Counted from the first letter of the stretch, positions 42,055 through 52,216 are shown. The stretch is DNA of 64,000 nucleotides from Blautia coccoides (GCF_034355335.1 NZ_CP136422.1:5554501-5618500); one strand, 5' to 3'. Numbers and translations are program-made. The notes: generated by a model not told the origin, from the letters alone.

Positions 42055-42660
42055 TTACTCCTCCAAAAATACGTTTTTCCTGATCCAGGCAGCCACTTCA
42101 TCCACATGTTCACCTGACCTGATATTTGTAAAGAGGAAAGGCCGTTCTCCCCGCATTTTCCTGGAGTCCTGTTCCATAACCTCCAGGCTGGCACCTACAT
42201 ATGGGGCTAAATCTGTCTTGTTGATGACAAGCAGATCGGAGCGTGTAATTCCGGGTCCGCCTTTTCTGGGGATTTTATCCCCCTCCGCAACATCTATGAC
42301 AAAAATGGTCGCATCCACCAGCTCCGGGCTGAACGTCGCTGAGAGATTGTCCCCGCCGCTTTCAATGAACAACAGGTTAATGTCAGGGAACCTTTCTTTC
42401 ATCTCATCCACTGCCTCCAGATTCATGGAAGCATCCTCCCTGATGGCAGTGTGGGGGCAGCCGCCGGTCTCAACTCCTATGATGCGCTCCCTGGGAAGAA
42501 CCGAATTTCTGCTTAAAAATTCCGCATCCTCTTTTGTATAAATATCATTTGTAATGACCCCAATGCTGTATTCCGAGGCCAGTTTTCTGGTCAAGGCCTC
42601 GATCAGCGCAGTTTTTCCTGAGCCTACCGGCCCTGCTACCCCTATTTTCACATATGACAT
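42055..42660 (-). CDS. ureG: Urease accessory GTPase UreG
   Basis: 201 residues, a typical SIMIBI GTPase length. P-loop [14 protein letters not shown] at residues 10-23, nickel-binding Cys-Pro-His motif in [16 protein letters not shown], and the specificity motif [11 protein letters not shown]. It provides GTP hydrolysis for nickel insertion into UreC. Intact; it follows ureF by 15 nt. Confidence 0.97.
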   Translation of the reverse strand: MSYVKIGVAGPVGSGKTALIEALTRKLASEYSIGVITNDIYTKEDAEFLSRNSVLPRERIIGVETGGCPHTAIREDASMNLEAVDEMKERFPDINLLFIESGGDNLSATFSPELVDATIFVIDVAEGDKIPRKGGPGITRSDLLVINKTDLAPYVGASLEVMEQDSRKMRGERPFLFTNIRSGEHVDEVAAWIRKNVFLEE

Positions 42661-42675
42661 ATCTCTTTCTCCTAT

Positions 42676-43365
42676 CTATGACATGTAAATCCTTGAATAC
42701 AGGCACTCATGCTGCATACTGCGGACTGCAAAGCCGGGCGCGGATATGCACAGTTCTGACTCAGTAAGTTCCTCCAGCCTGCCCAGGGTCTCGTCAAATA
42801 AGCCCGTCATGTGGTTCAGCAGTTTCTGTCCTATACTCTGGCTTAAAGGAATGGTCTTTACACAGTTGGTAACCATAGCCGATATTTGTGAATAAAGAAA
42901 ATGGTATACTGCCGGTTCCTTTTCTATCCCTGCCGCAAAACAGAACACTCCATATGCGCAGGGGTGACAGACACGTTCCCCTGCCGCCTCTGCATACCGC
43001 AAAAAGATGCCGCTTGCATACTGGATATCCAGTCCTGTTGTGGTTTTTAAAAAACGGGAACCTAATTTGCGGCTGGCTTCCCGGATTTCCTTTTGACTGC
43101 GGCTGGCCTCCGCAATTTCCTCCAGTTCCAGAATGGCCTCCAAATTATCCTCAGACGCGTACTCCCAGGCCAGTCTTATGAGCAGCAGTTCATTATATAA
43201 AAGGTTTGTCTTTATGTTCTGCAGGATATATTTTTCTGCTGTATCAGCATCCCGGACAATCCCCTTTTGTATATATGTCTCCAGCCCATAGGAATGGGAG
43301 TATCCTCCAATCGGAAACAGGGCATCGTTGATCTGCAGCAGCAGAAAATCCGTCACCCCGCTCAA
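42676..43365 (-). CDS. ureF: Urease accessory protein UreF
   Basis: 229 residues, all-helical, starting with the conserved LLQINDALFPIGGYSHSYGLE. It acts as the regulator of UreG within the UreDFG complex. Its ATG overlaps the ureE stop by 4 nt, indicating coupled translation. Confidence 0.95.
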   Translation of the reverse strand: MSGVTDFLLLQINDALFPIGGYSHSYGLETYIQKGIVRDADTAEKYILQNIKTNLLYNELLLIRLAWEYASEDNLEAILELEEIAEASRSQKEIREASRKLGSRFLKTTTGLDIQYASGIFLRYAEAAGERVCHPCAYGVFCFAAGIEKEPAVYHFLYSQISAMVTNCVKTIPLSQSIGQKLLNHMTGLFDETLGRLEELTESELCISAPGFAVRSMQHECLYSRIYMS

Positions 43366-43844
43366 TGGGCATGTGCACTGACCCCGGCAGAGATTCTTTT
43401 GTCGAAGTCCAGTTTTGACTGCTTTACAGTGACACTTATACCCGGTATCTGATTCAGCATACGCAGCATAGGCTCACTGTACGGTGTGATGAAGCTGTTC
43501 CTGTCTCTGCCGCAGAACAGGGACGCATGGCGGTTTCCTATTTCATAGCATACCTTTGCTGTCATCTCCGGGTGATTTCTGGATATCCATATTTCAATGA
43601 CATCACAGTCGGGGATGTTGACTGCAATTACATTTTCTCCTTCCTCCCACAGAATATCTCCCTGACGGATACCTTTCGTTAAGATTCCGTCATCCAGACG
43701 GATGCCTATCTCGGCGCCGTCCCTTGTTGTCTTGCGATGGATTTTTTTGAAGGCTTCATGCCACTCAATGTCTACATAGTCGATTTTTTTGTCCCGGATA
43801 CGGGAATTCTCTATGTTACCTAATATTTGCTGGCATAACATCAT
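43362..43844 (-). CDS. ureE: Urease nickel metallochaperone UreE
   Basis: 160 residues with the N-terminal peptide-binding domain and a C-terminal metal-binding domain (GNRHASLFCGRD). The His-rich tail seen in some species is reduced to SAHAH, so metal storage is limited and only the core site remains. The gene follows ureC after 75 nt and overlaps ureF. Confidence 0.93.
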   Translation of the reverse strand: MMLCQQILGNIENSRIRDKKIDYVDIEWHEAFKKIHRKTTRDGAEIGIRLDDGILTKGIRQGDILWEEGENVIAVNIPDCDVIEIWISRNHPEMTAKVCYEIGNRHASLFCGRDRNSFITPYSEPMLRMLNQIPGISVTVKQSKLDFDKRISAGVSAHAH

Positions 43845-43919
43845 GTCTTTTATCCTCCTTTTCTGAGCAGATTGTCGGAATGAATTCTCAAATACACTCC
43901 AGGATACTGAACAGCTGCA

Positions 43920-45641
43920 TTAAAATAAATTGTACATTTGTGTGAGCGGAAGTGTTTTGGCCGGTTTTGAGGTAAGCGGCTCTTTATCTGCGGTAACCTC
44001 ATATGTCTCCGGGTCTACTGTGATCTGTGGTGTTTTGTCGTTAAAGATCATGTCTTTTTTGCCGATATTCCTGCAGTTGGAAACCGGAAGGATCTGTTTT
44101 TCCAGTCCGTATTTTTCTTTTATCCCTTCTTTTACCGCTGCCTTTGAGACAAATGTGGCACAACAGGAAAATCTGGCTCTCCCGTGAGCGGCAAACATAG
44201 GCTGATACATCACAGGCTCTGTTGTGGGGATGGATGCATTGGCATCACCCATTTTTGATGCAATGATCATCCCCCCTTTGATGATCATGTCCGGTCTTAC
44301 TCCGAAAAAGGCAGGATTCCATACAACCAAGTCCGCCATCTTTCCTTTTTCCACAGACCCCACATATTGAGATATTCCATGTGTGACTGCCGGATTGATG
44401 GTGTACTTGGCTATGTAACGTTTTACCCTGAAATTGTCATTTCCGTTCTTCACATCCTCCGGGAGAGGGCCGCGTTCATCCTTCATCTTGCCTGCGGTCT
44501 GCCAAGTTCTTGTGATCACCTCACCGATGCGTCCCATGGCCTGAGAGTCCGAACTCATCATGCTGAATACGCCCAGGTCATGCAGTACGTCTTCTGCGGC
44601 GATGGTTTCTGGTCTGATACGCGAGTCGGCAAATGCCACATCCTCCGGTATTTTCTTATCCAGGTGATGACATACCATCAGCATATCCAAATGTTCATCC
44701 AATGTATTTACCGTAAACGGCATGGTTGGGTTAGTGGATGAGGGAAGAATATTCGGCATCGAAGCCGCTTTGATGATATCAGGCGCATGACCACCCCCTG
44801 CCCCTTCTGTGTGATAGGTATGTATAGTACGGCCTGCAATGGCACGTATGGTGTCCTCCACACATCCCCCCTCGTTGAGGGTATCTGTGTGGATGGCCGT
44901 CTGCACATCATAAAGGTCGGCAACGTTCAGACAGTGGTCTATCACTGCCGGGGTCGCACCCCAGTCCTCATGAATCTTCAGCCCCATTGCCCCGGCTTTT
45001 ATCTGCTCTATAAGAGGTCTTTCGTCAGAGCAGTTCCCTTTTCCCAAAAATCCAAGATTCATAGGATATTCTTCCGCTGCTTTTAGCATCATTTCCAGAT
45101 TCCAGGGGCCTGGGGTACAGGTGGTTGCGTTTGTCCCGTCTGCAGGCCCTGTACCTCCTCCGATCATAGTGGTCACACCGGAATACAGGGCACATAAGAT
45201 CTGCTGAGGGCAGATAAAGTGAATATGACTGTCAATGCCGCCGGCTGTGACGATCATCCCCTCTCCTGCCAGAGCTTCTGTAGATGCGCCCACTGTCATC
45301 CCCGGTGTGACGCCATCCATAATATCCGGGTTTCCCGCCTTGCCTATGCCTGCTATTTTCCCATCACGGATGCCAATATCAGCCTTTACGATCCCTGTAT
45401 AATCTACGATCAGAGCATTGGTAATGACCAGATCCAGACAGCTGTCCTCTCTGGATGCCTTCACACATTGTCCCATGCCGTCACGGATCGTCTTGCCGCC
45501 GCCGAACTTTATTTCATCTCCGTAATGGGTATGATCTTCCTCCACTTCAATGATCAGACTGGTATCTGCAAGCCTTACTTTATCACCGGTTGTGGGCCCG
45601 TACATCATTGCGTATTTTTTACCGGATATGATACTGCTCAT
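43920..45641 (-). CDS. ureC: Urease alpha subunit UreC
   Basis: 573 residues, the catalytic subunit hydrolysing urea to ammonia and carbamate at a dinickel centre. Key residues are visible: the nickel His pair in GGIDSHIHF, the carbamylated Lys in GLKIHEDWG, the flap His in MVCHHLDKK and the Asp in [10 protein letters not shown]. The N-terminus [19 protein letters not shown] is standard. It overlaps ureB by 4 nt. Full length, with no sign of decay. Confidence 0.98.
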   Translation of the reverse strand: MSSIISGKKYAMMYGPTTGDKVRLADTSLIIEVEEDHTHYGDEIKFGGGKTIRDGMGQCVKASREDSCLDLVITNALIVDYTGIVKADIGIRDGKIAGIGKAGNPDIMDGVTPGMTVGASTEALAGEGMIVTAGGIDSHIHFICPQQILCALYSGVTTMIGGGTGPADGTNATTCTPGPWNLEMMLKAAEEYPMNLGFLGKGNCSDERPLIEQIKAGAMGLKIHEDWGATPAVIDHCLNVADLYDVQTAIHTDTLNEGGCVEDTIRAIAGRTIHTYHTEGAGGGHAPDIIKAASMPNILPSSTNPTMPFTVNTLDEHLDMLMVCHHLDKKIPEDVAFADSRIRPETIAAEDVLHDLGVFSMMSSDSQAMGRIGEVITRTWQTAGKMKDERGPLPEDVKNGNDNFRVKRYIAKYTINPAVTHGISQYVGSVEKGKMADLVVWNPAFFGVRPDMIIKGGMIIASKMGDANASIPTTEPVMYQPMFAAHGRARFSCCATFVSKAAVKEGIKEKYGLEKQILPVSNCRNIGKKDMIFNDKTPQITVDPETYEVTADKEPLTSKPAKTLPLTQMYNLF

Positions 45642-46012
45642 TCTTCTGCCTCCTTCAGGAATCCCTTTTTCGCGGCGTTGTCCAAGGCCGTTCTTTTACT
45701 AATCTCTGTAATCTGCGCGCAGGTAAGGTCATTGAAACCGAAAATGCGCCCGGAACCGCCCATGGAAGTGAGGGAAACCATCTTTGTCTCCCCCGGTTCA
45801 AATCTGACGGAAGTACCGGAAGGGATGTCGAGACGAAATCCATATGCCTTTTCACGGTCAAATACCAGATATCTGTTCACCTCAAAAAAATGATAATGGG
45901 AACCTGCCTGAATGGGCCGGTCTCCTGTGTTTGTTACAGATATCTCCAGTGACGGCCTGCCCTCATTCAGAATGATATCTCTGTCTTTCGGTATGATCTC
46001 TCCTATCTTCAC
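45638..46012 (-). CDS. ureB: Urease beta subunit UreB
   Basis: 124 residues. Conserved core: [21 protein letters not shown] and [18 protein letters not shown]. It is a structural subunit of the UreABC trimer. Separate ureA and ureB genes are the common bacterial arrangement. It lies 14 nt behind ureA. Confidence 0.97.
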   Translation of the reverse strand: MKIGEIIPKDRDIILNEGRPSLEISVTNTGDRPIQAGSHYHFFEVNRYLVFDREKAYGFRLDIPSGTSVRFEPGETKMVSLTSMGGSGRIFGFNDLTCAQITEISKRTALDNAAKKGFLKEAEE

Positions 46013-46026
46013 TATTTGGCTCCTCT

Positions 46027-46329
46027 CTATTGTATGGGACTGTGTACAGTGACCAGCTTTGTCCCGTCAGGAAAAGTGGCTTCTACCTGTACTTCATGTA
46101 TCATATCCTTTACACCATCCATGACATCATCAATGGTGAGAAGTTTTCTGCCCAGAGACATCAGCTCTGCCACATCTCTGCCGTCTCTGGCATATTCCAG
46201 AAGCTGAGAACTTATATAGGCAACAGCTTCTGTATAATTCAACTTTACTCCCCGGGCTTTCCGCTTCGCCGCAAGCTCTCCGGCTGTGTGGAGCATTAGT
46301 TTTTCCTGCTCTTTTGGTGTTAATCGCAT
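46027..46329 (-). CDS. ureA: Urease gamma subunit UreA
   Basis: 100 residues starting [17 protein letters not shown], the family hallmark, and ending [18 protein letters not shown]. Strong ribosome site AAAGGAGG. It is the first gene of the urease operon, and its leader contains the hairpin at 46366-46401. Confidence 0.97.
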   Translation of the reverse strand: MRLTPKEQEKLMLHTAGELAAKRKARGVKLNYTEAVAYISSQLLEYARDGRDVAELMSLGRKLLTIDDVMDGVKDMIHEVQVEATFPDGTKLVTVHSPIQ

Positions 46330-46360
46330 TTCAGGAACCTCCTTTTACTGCGTTTTTAAA

Positions 46361-46401
46361 TAAAAAAAGGCAAAGACACCTGTTGACGGCGTCTTTGCCT
46401 T
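46361..46401 (-). terminator. Intrinsic terminator ahead of ureA
   Basis: A 14-bp stem (AAGGCAAAGACRCC and inverse) with a 7-base loop and seven T on the minus strand, 37 nt upstream of ureA. It ends the Rpn-family transcript, and would act as an attenuator if the urease promoter lies at 46410-46439. Confidence 0.88.
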
Positions 46402-46409
46402 ACTTTATG

Positions 46410-46439
46410 AGTTTATCACAAAAAAGTTTTATGTGTCAA
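46410..46439 (-). promoter_or_regulatory. Candidate urease promoter upstream of the terminator
   Basis: TTGACA, 18 nt, TAAACT on the minus strand. A transcript from here would begin at about 46403, right at the hairpin. No other promoter was seen closer to ureA. Confidence 0.45.
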
Positions 46440-46453
46440 TATGTATTGTAATT

Positions 46454-47419
46454 TCACCGGAGGAATTCTTCTATCTCTTGAATGGACAGTCCCGTCGTTT
46501 TGGAGACTTCCTCCGGGGAGCTGCCTTTGAGCAGCAGTTTCACAGATACAAATTTTAGTGACTCATACTGCTTTTCGGCCAATGCTATGGCCTTTTCTTT
46601 TTCTGCCATAGCCAGTGCTACGGCCTTTTCTTTTTCTGCCATGGCCTGCGATACAGCTTTTTCTTTTTCTGCTATGGTTTTCTGCAGGGATTCCCTTACC
46701 TCTGCCACGGCCTGCTGCTTTTCCTCTTCAAACAGTCTTCCTACTTTCGTCATCTTGATCCACTCCTCTACTCGTCTTGCATACTCCGGTTCTATGATCT
46801 TATCCGCAAAGGTGATCACTCCTGACAAGATAAACATCTGTTGTTCTTCCTCCTTGGCCTTCTTTGCCAGGTTTATGACCTCTTCCAATATTTCCTTTTG
46901 CTCTTCCCGTTTTTTTACTGTCAGGGGAAGAACGATCAGCTGCATAACTTCTGTATCACTGAGCTTTTGTCCCTCCTCTATCTGTCCTCTGACTTTCTCT
47001 AGTACAGTATCTGTTTCGATAGAAGACAGATATCCGGGTTCAATACTGAGCTGCAGGCACCCTGCATCCAACACCGTATTAATGCGGCGGACGCTGGAAG
47101 TACACAGAACTATCATTCTGATCTTAATAACACGTCCATATCTTTTCAAGATTCTGGCTATGTGGCATACATATTTTATCTTGCTCTTTTCCGAAAAAGA
47201 GCTCTCATAATCCACAATGGCATAGCTGTCATCTTCCAGCCTGAATAGATTATCCGTGGCCATCTCATTCGCCTCGATCACCGGCAAATTTACAGGAAGC
47301 ACTTCTGTGATTCTTGACATGGGCACACCATAAACGGCGAAGGATTTTTCTTTCATTCCTTCTGTAAGGATCTTGGACACAATGTCTTTATTTTGATATG
47401 CAACGTCGCCCATATACAT
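46454..47419 (-). CDS. Rpn/YhgA-family PD-(D/E)XK nuclease-like protein
   Basis: 321 residues. The N-terminal half matches the Rpn (recombination-promoting nuclease) family: FRLEDDSYAIVDYESSFSEKSK carries the acidic/Glu pattern of a PD-(D/E)XK core. The C-terminal third is a coiled coil built from repeats of AEKEKAVSQAMA type (about residues 245-290), followed by SSPEEVSKTTGLSIQEIEEFL. Such genes are often multicopy and linked with DNA mobility. A truncated paralogue with the same upstream sequence lies at 59625-60104. It is located between the urt-amiF and urease operons without an obvious link to either. Confidence 0.82.
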   Translation of the reverse strand: MYMGDVAYQNKDIVSKILTEGMKEKSFAVYGVPMSRITEVLPVNLPVIEANEMATDNLFRLEDDSYAIVDYESSFSEKSKIKYVCHIARILKRYGRVIKIRMIVLCTSSVRRINTVLDAGCLQLSIEPGYLSSIETDTVLEKVRGQIEEGQKLSDTEVMQLIVLPLTVKKREEQKEILEEVINLAKKAKEEEQQMFILSGVITFADKIIEPEYARRVEEWIKMTKVGRLFEEEKQQAVAEVRESLQKTIAEKEKAVSQAMAEKEKAVALAMAEKEKAIALAEKQYESLKFVSVKLLLKGSSPEEVSKTTGLSIQEIEEFLR

Positions 47420-47765
47420 ACCTCTCCTTTATTTTAGCAAATTTTTACTTAACATGCAATCAAAAAAACACCGTAATTGGCATCACCCCCGGATTCTAAT
47501 TCAGTCTTTTAAAATTTAAATATTGGGAAAACAAACGGCGAAATGCCGGATTGCAGAACGAACCTGCAATGTAGAAAAATTCAGATACCAGCGGTCATGT
47601 TTCCGCTGTTATTAGAGCTTACATGAAATGTGTATTGAAGTCAATAAACATTTTATAACCTTTTTCTGTTGTTTTTGAAAATTTCGATTTCCTGTTTTCA
47701 CAGGATTACGGGACCTGGAAGGTAATGATACCCGGTCATATGGTAGATTGAAATAAAACGCATTT

Positions 47766-47804
47766 GCCCGCCTCGGTCTGTACATGAGACAGACTGAGGC
47801 GGGC
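47766..47804. terminator. Hairpin terminator behind amiF
   Basis: A 16-bp GC-rich stem (one wobble) with a 7-base loop, 16 nt behind the amiF stop on the minus strand. The T-tail is interrupted. The remaining 47420-47765 holds no gene, only the upstream region shared with the Rpn pseudogene and AT-rich sequence. Confidence 0.75.
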
Positions 47805-47819
47805 TTTATGCTGAATTCC

Positions 47820-48869
47820 CTATTTTCCTGTGTAGGTGTGTATTCCATGCGGATCATCATACGGCTCTGTTCCAAACCTTCCGCCGGTTGTGGGATAGCC
47901 ATAGATGGAGCCGTCTTTTATCTCCACCTCATCCTCCCACGGCAGGCAGTATCTGCCCTCTGCCAGATCCTTAATGTAGGTGAGCTGGGTATCCGGCTGT
48001 CCGCCGGGGTATGCCACATAACCACGATGTCCCAGATTGTAGATATTGTTTTCCAGTCCCCATTCTTTTCTGGCCGCGTCTGCCTTTTCGGGGAAGATCT
48101 CAGCCGTGACGATCTCATAGGGATTTCTCTGTCCCTGTACCAGCACAGTCCCGTCATAGTTGGTGATCTGTCCCTCGCCAAAATAGTAGAATACTCCGTC
48201 ATATCCGGCCAGGTTCACGGATACGGTGTACATGAGGTTCTGCCATGCGTTGGATCGGTTTGTAAGGATCCACTGGTCATTTACCTGGGTACTGTAACCG
48301 GAAATGCGGATGTATACATTGCATCCTTTGTAGGCTGCCTCCCTGGCAAGTTCAGGTATCATGCCGTCGTGGCAGATGCATACGGAAAGTTTAGAACCGC
48401 CCGGTCCATCACATACCGGCATGCCCAGGTCCCCGGGATACCAGGGTTCTATGGGATTCCACGGAAAGAGCTTGCGGTAATGCAGACAGATTTCTCCCTC
48501 CGGATTGATAATGACCGCCGAATTATATGGGTTCTTGTCAGGATCCGGATTTCTCTCCATAATGGAGAAAACACCGTAAACCCCTGCCTCCCGGCAGGCC
48601 TGCCCGAAAATCTCAGTCTCCTTTCCCGGAATGTCACATAAAAATTCATCGGTCAGCCACTTTGAAGTGTTCAGGCCCTGGGTGCTGTACTCGGGGAAAA
48701 TGATCAGTTCACAACCCGGATAACCGGCTTTTGTGGCGTGAAGGGTCCGCACGATCTCCTGTATCTGCCGATCAATGTCTGCCCTGGAGTTGACGATCGG
48801 TGCCGGAAACTGGACCGCTGCTGCTAAAAATCCATTGCCTGGTTTGTTCATGCTTCCAATACTTCCCAT
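47820..48869 (-). CDS. amiF: Formamidase
   Basis: 349 residues of the nitrilase superfamily, hydrolysing formamide to formate and ammonia. It begins [21 protein letters not shown] and follows the Helicobacter pylori AmiF pattern closely. The catalytic triad is in place: Glu in [10 protein letters not shown], Lys in [10 protein letters not shown] and Cys in CICHDGMIP. The C-terminus extends about 15 residues past the usual FGK-type end. It is the last gene of the urtABCDE-PII-PII-amiF operon, which links transport of small amides or urea with their hydrolysis. Aliphatic amidase (AmiE) is the main alternative, but the N-terminus and overall pattern fit AmiF better. Confidence 0.92.
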   Translation of the reverse strand: MGSIGSMNKPGNGFLAAAVQFPAPIVNSRADIDRQIQEIVRTLHATKAGYPGCELIIFPEYSTQGLNTSKWLTDEFLCDIPGKETEIFGQACREAGVYGVFSIMERNPDPDKNPYNSAVIINPEGEICLHYRKLFPWNPIEPWYPGDLGMPVCDGPGGSKLSVCICHDGMIPELAREAAYKGCNVYIRISGYSTQVNDQWILTNRSNAWQNLMYTVSVNLAGYDGVFYYFGEGQITNYDGTVLVQGQRNPYEIVTAEIFPEKADAARKEWGLENNIYNLGHRGYVAYPGGQPDTQLTYIKDLAEGRYCLPWEDEVEIKDGSIYGYPTTGGRFGTEPYDDPHGIHTYTGK

Positions 48870-48898
48870 GTTGATTCCTCCTTAAAATTCACTGTGTG

Positions 48899-49225
48899 TC
48901 AGAGCTTACGCCCTGCGCTTATCCTGTAAGTGTCTGTTATAGGCAGCACGAAGATCCTGCCGTCTCCGGGCATTCCCGTGCTGTTGACCAAAGTAACCGC
49001 ATGGATCACTTTATCCACGTCTTCGTCCTTCACTGCAATGATGAACATGCGTTTCGGCACCATATCCGACTTCACCATTGTGAGGTTGCTCTGTGTTATG
49101 TTAACTGCTGCCTTTCCTCTGCCTACGACTTTTCTGCCGGTAAAGGCAGGAAGCCCTACAGCTTCCAGGGCTTTTTTCGTATCCTCAACCATGGACGGCC
49201 TAATGATGGCAATGATCTCTTTCAT
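48899..49225 (-). CDS. PII signal protein 2 (NifI2-like)
   Basis: 108 residues with the PII fold: KEIIAIIRPSMVEDTKKALE at the start and the C-terminal GDGRIFVLPITDTYRISAG ATP-binding signature. The T-loop region (GRGKAAVNITQSNLTMVKSD) is longer than in GlnB/GlnK and lacks the Tyr that is uridylylated there. In this it resembles NifI2 of archaeal and clostridial nif operons, although no nif genes are near. It probably binds ATP/ADP and 2-oxoglutarate and controls the adjacent transporter or formamidase. Confidence 0.88.
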   Translation of the reverse strand: MKEIIAIIRPSMVEDTKKALEAVGLPAFTGRKVVGRGKAAVNITQSNLTMVKSDMVPKRMFIIAVKDEDVDKVIHAVTLVNSTGMPGDGRIFVLPITDTYRISAGRKL

Positions 49226-49244
49226 ATGAATCCCTCCCGGTAAA

Positions 49245-49568
49245 CTACAGACCTTCCTGCCTGGTGCTTATGGTATAAGCCCGCTCCACAGGTAGGACAA
49301 AGATGCGCCCGTCTCCGTTATTGCCGTAGCCGGTTCTGGCCACATCCATGATCGTGGTACATACCTGCCTCTCATCTTCATCCTCTATGATCATAAAAAG
49401 CATGGTCTTAGGCAGTTCATCATAGTTTACAGAACCTATGGTGATTCCTTTTTGTTTGCCCCTTCCATAGACATCCATCTCTGTAACGGATACAAAGCCC
49501 TGTTCCTCCAGTGCGTCCAGCACCTCTCTTGTCTTCTCCGGCCTAATGACCGCCCGTATCATTTTCAT
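49245..49568 (-). CDS. PII signal protein 1 (NifI1-like)
   Basis: 107 residues. KMIRAVIRPEKTREVLDALEE and GNNGDGRIFVLPVERAYTIST are the PII signatures. The T-loop (DVYGRGKQKGITIGSVNYDEL) is NifI1-like and also lacks the GlnB uridylylation Tyr context. It forms a tandem pair with the next PII gene (19-nt gap), as NifI1/NifI2 do, and sits directly behind urtE. Confidence 0.88.
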   Translation of the reverse strand: MKMIRAVIRPEKTREVLDALEEQGFVSVTEMDVYGRGKQKGITIGSVNYDELPKTMLFMIIEDEDERQVCTTIMDVARTGYGNNGDGRIFVLPVERAYTISTRQEGL

Positions 49569-49589
49569 ATGCCGCGCCTCCCCTCTGTC

Positions 49590-50276
49590 TTACATGGCAA
49601 GCATTTCCTGCAGTTTTTTCTTATCCAGATCCTCTGTTTTTCCGCTCATCTGAATACGGCCTTTTTCCATAACATAGCATTTGTCAGAGACTTCCAATAC
49701 AAACTCCAGATACTGCTCCACCATCAGGACCGCCATATATTCCTTCAGTTTTGTGATAGTTCTGCCAATCTCCTGAATGACAGAGGGCTGTATCCCCTCT
49801 GTAGGCTCATCCAGGATCAGCACCTTGGGATTGGAAACAATGGCTCTTGCAATGGCAAGCTGCTGCTGCTGGCCGCCGGAGAGGTCACCGCCTTTTCTGT
49901 CCAGAAACTCTTTCAGGATAGGGAAAATCTCATAGATGTGTTCCGGAATCTCTCGGACTTTTTTGTTGGCTTCCATCCCCAGAAGAATATTTTCCCGGAC
50001 TGTGAGCTGGGGGAAAATTTCTCTTCCCTGGGGGACATAGCCGATGCCTGATTTTGCTCTTGCATAGACAGGCATCTTAAAAATACTTTTCCCGTCCAGG
50101 GTAATGCTGCCCGACGGTGTACTCACAAGACCCATGATGGATTTCACTGTGGTGGTTTTCCCCACGCCGTTTCTGCCCACAAGACAGGTGACTTCCCCTT
50201 TTTTTGCTTTTATATCAACGCCGAACAGGACACGGCTGCCCCCATAGGAGGCTGTCACTTGTTCTAATGCCAGCAT
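49590..50276 (-). CDS. urtE: Urea/amide ABC transporter ATPase UrtE
   Basis: 228 residues from the ATG behind GGGGAGGTGA; a longer frame upstream is discarded. Walker A GRNGVGKTT, signature LSGGQQQQLAIAR and Walker B VLILDEPTEGIQPS, the last being the LivF/UrtE-type EGIQPS. It energises uptake together with UrtD and overlaps the end of urtD closely. Confidence 0.94.
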   Translation of the reverse strand: MLALEQVTASYGGSRVLFGVDIKAKKGEVTCLVGRNGVGKTTTVKSIMGLVSTPSGSITLDGKSIFKMPVYARAKSGIGYVPQGREIFPQLTVRENILLGMEANKKVREIPEHIYEIFPILKEFLDRKGGDLSGGQQQQLAIARAIVSNPKVLILDEPTEGIQPSVIQEIGRTITKLKEYMAVLMVEQYLEFVLEVSDKCYVMEKGRIQMSGKTEDLDKKKLQEMLAM

Positions 50277-50277
50277 A

Positions 50278-51036
50278 TCATTCACCTCCCCTTCCCAGAT
50301 ACACATCAATTACCTGCTGGTTATTCTGCACCTCATCCATAGTTCCCTCACAGAGCACTTCCCCGTCGTGGAGCACTGTTACCCAGGATGCCACCTCTTT
50401 CACAAACTTCATATCATGTTCCACTACGATAATGGTGCAGTCCTTCTGTATGATCTTCAAAAGCTCTGCGGTCCGCTCCGTCTCTCTTCTTCCCATACCG
50501 GCAACAGGTTCATCAAGCAGCATGAGCCGCGGGCGGGAGACACATAACATTCCGATCTCCAGCCACTGTTTCTGTCCGTGTGACAGGATAGAAGGGTACT
50601 CGTCTTTCAGCTCATACAGACCGATGAACTGAAGCTGTTCGTCTATCCTCTCTCTCGTCTCAGGCGGCAGGCGGCTGCCCAGGGATGCCCAAAGTCCCCT
50701 GTTCTCCACTGCTGCCAGTTCCATGTTCTCGTAAATTGTGATACCGGAAAACACGCTGGGAGCCTGGAATTTTCTCCCCACACCAATATTTACTATTTTA
50801 TTTTCCCTGATCTTCGGCAGGTCATAACTGCGCCCTTTGTTGTGATAGACGATATCGCCGCCGGAAAGCTTGTTTTTCCCGCAAATGGCATCAAGCAGTG
50901 TTGTCTTGCCGGCACCGTTTGGACCTATGAGAAAACGGATCTCGTTTTCACAGATCGTGGTGGACACATGCTTGACTGCCTTAAAATTCCCGAAGGAAAT
51001 ACTAGCGTCCTGAATTTCCAGAACCGGTTTTGCCAT
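50278..51036 (-). CDS. urtD: Urea/amide ABC transporter ATPase UrtD
   Basis: 252 residues, LivG-like. Walker A GPNGAGKTTLLDAI, signature LSHGQKQWLEIGML (the SHGQKQWLE form typical of UrtD) and Walker B LMLLDEPVAGMGRRE. It works with UrtE on the permeases UrtB and UrtC. Confidence 0.95.
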   Translation of the reverse strand: MAKPVLEIQDASISFGNFKAVKHVSTTICENEIRFLIGPNGAGKTTLLDAICGKNKLSGGDIVYHNKGRSYDLPKIRENKIVNIGVGRKFQAPSVFSGITIYENMELAAVENRGLWASLGSRLPPETRERIDEQLQFIGLYELKDEYPSILSHGQKQWLEIGMLCVSRPRLMLLDEPVAGMGRRETERTAELLKIIQKDCTIIVVEHDMKFVKEVASWVTVLHDGEVLCEGTMDEVQNNQQVIDVYLGRGGE

Positions 51037-51054
51037 CTTTCTGCACCTCCTGTC

Positions 51055-52185
51055 TCAGACTGTAACCTTTTCTTTTTTTTCCTGCTTCTCTTTCAGCTTG
51101 GCACCGCCGCGTTTTTCCCTGGCTGCCTGCACACCAGCCCTGATTCTCTTCGGAACATCCTTAATGGAGACAAGTCCCTCAGGAAGAAAGAGTACCACAA
51201 GGATGAAGATACCACCCATGAAGAACTGCCAGAAGGCCGGAAACTGTTCTGATATAAGGCTTTTCAAAAAATTGATGACAAGCGCCCCCAGAACAGGTCC
51301 CGCAAGGGATGCCTTGCCGCCCACGGCTGCCCAGATGACCATCTCAATGGACGGGGAGATACCGATATCAGATGGGGAAATGATTCCCACCTGGGGGACA
51401 TACAGCGCCCCCGCCACACCTGCCAGAACTGCTGACAGACAATAGACAAACACTTTATACACTGCCGGGGAATACCCTGTAAATCTTGCCCGGTTCTCCG
51501 CATCCCTCACAGCCAGAAACACTCTGCCCACACGTCTGTTGACCAGAAAACGGCATAGACAAAAGGCCAGTATCAAAACCGCAAGCGTCGTATAAAAGAG
51601 TATGAGCTTTGTCCCCGGTGAATTGATGGTCATGCCAAAGACTGTGGTAAAATTAGTCAGGCCGTTGGAGCCGCCGAAATACTCCTGTCTTCCGATGAGG
51701 AAAGTGGCCAGAGCGTAGGCAAGTACCTGGGACAGGATACAAAAGTACACACCCCGTATCCTGTTCAGAAAAGTAAGGGACCCGATTACCGCTGCCACCA
51801 GCATAGGTACTGCTATGACACAGAAAATAGTGAAAACGGGGCTGGCAAATGGTTTCCAGAGGACAGGTAGCTTCTTTAACGCGCTCCATGCCATGAAATC
51901 CGGGAGTGCTCCGCCGGATGCCTCCAGCTTCAGGTGCATTGCCATACAGTAAGCTCCAAGCCCGAAGTATACTCCGTGTCCAAGACTCAGGATTCCTGTC
52001 TGCCCCCAGATCATGCCGATCCCCAGAGCTATGAGGGCAAAGCACATATATTTTCCCAGCATATTAGTTCGGAATGCTGACATATAGAAGGGTGCAGATG
52101 CCAGAAATACACAGATCAAAGTGATCAATACTGTGTCTCCTTTTACTTTAAACCGCGGCTTTTTCGCCGCTGCGTGATTCGCCAT
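51055..52185 (-). CDS. urtC: Urea/amide ABC transporter permease UrtC
   Basis: 376 residues from the ATG behind GGAGGTGAC; upstream in-frame codons lie in the leader. It is a LivM-type permease with about ten membrane segments, the conserved WGQTGILSLGHGVYFGLGAY and the loop GFTGYSPAVYK-like AENRARFTGYSPAVYKV. The C-terminus is Lys-rich and cytoplasmic. Confidence 0.94.
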   Translation of the reverse strand: MANHAAAKKPRFKVKGDTVLITLICVFLASAPFYMSAFRTNMLGKYMCFALIALGIGMIWGQTGILSLGHGVYFGLGAYCMAMHLKLEASGGALPDFMAWSALKKLPVLWKPFASPVFTIFCVIAVPMLVAAVIGSLTFLNRIRGVYFCILSQVLAYALATFLIGRQEYFGGSNGLTNFTTVFGMTINSPGTKLILFYTTLAVLILAFCLCRFLVNRRVGRVFLAVRDAENRARFTGYSPAVYKVFVYCLSAVLAGVAGALYVPQVGIISPSDIGISPSIEMVIWAAVGGKASLAGPVLGALVINFLKSLISEQFPAFWQFFMGGIFILVVLFLPEGLVSIKDVPKRIRAGVQAAREKRGGAKLKEKQEKKEKVTV

Positions 52186-52216
52186 AATTTTGTCACCTCC
52201 AAATATTCCTGACATT

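Noticed and set aside
48899..49568. Nitrogenase regulation by the NifI-like proteins
   Set aside because: No nifH, nifD or related gene in the window; the context is urea/amide uptake.
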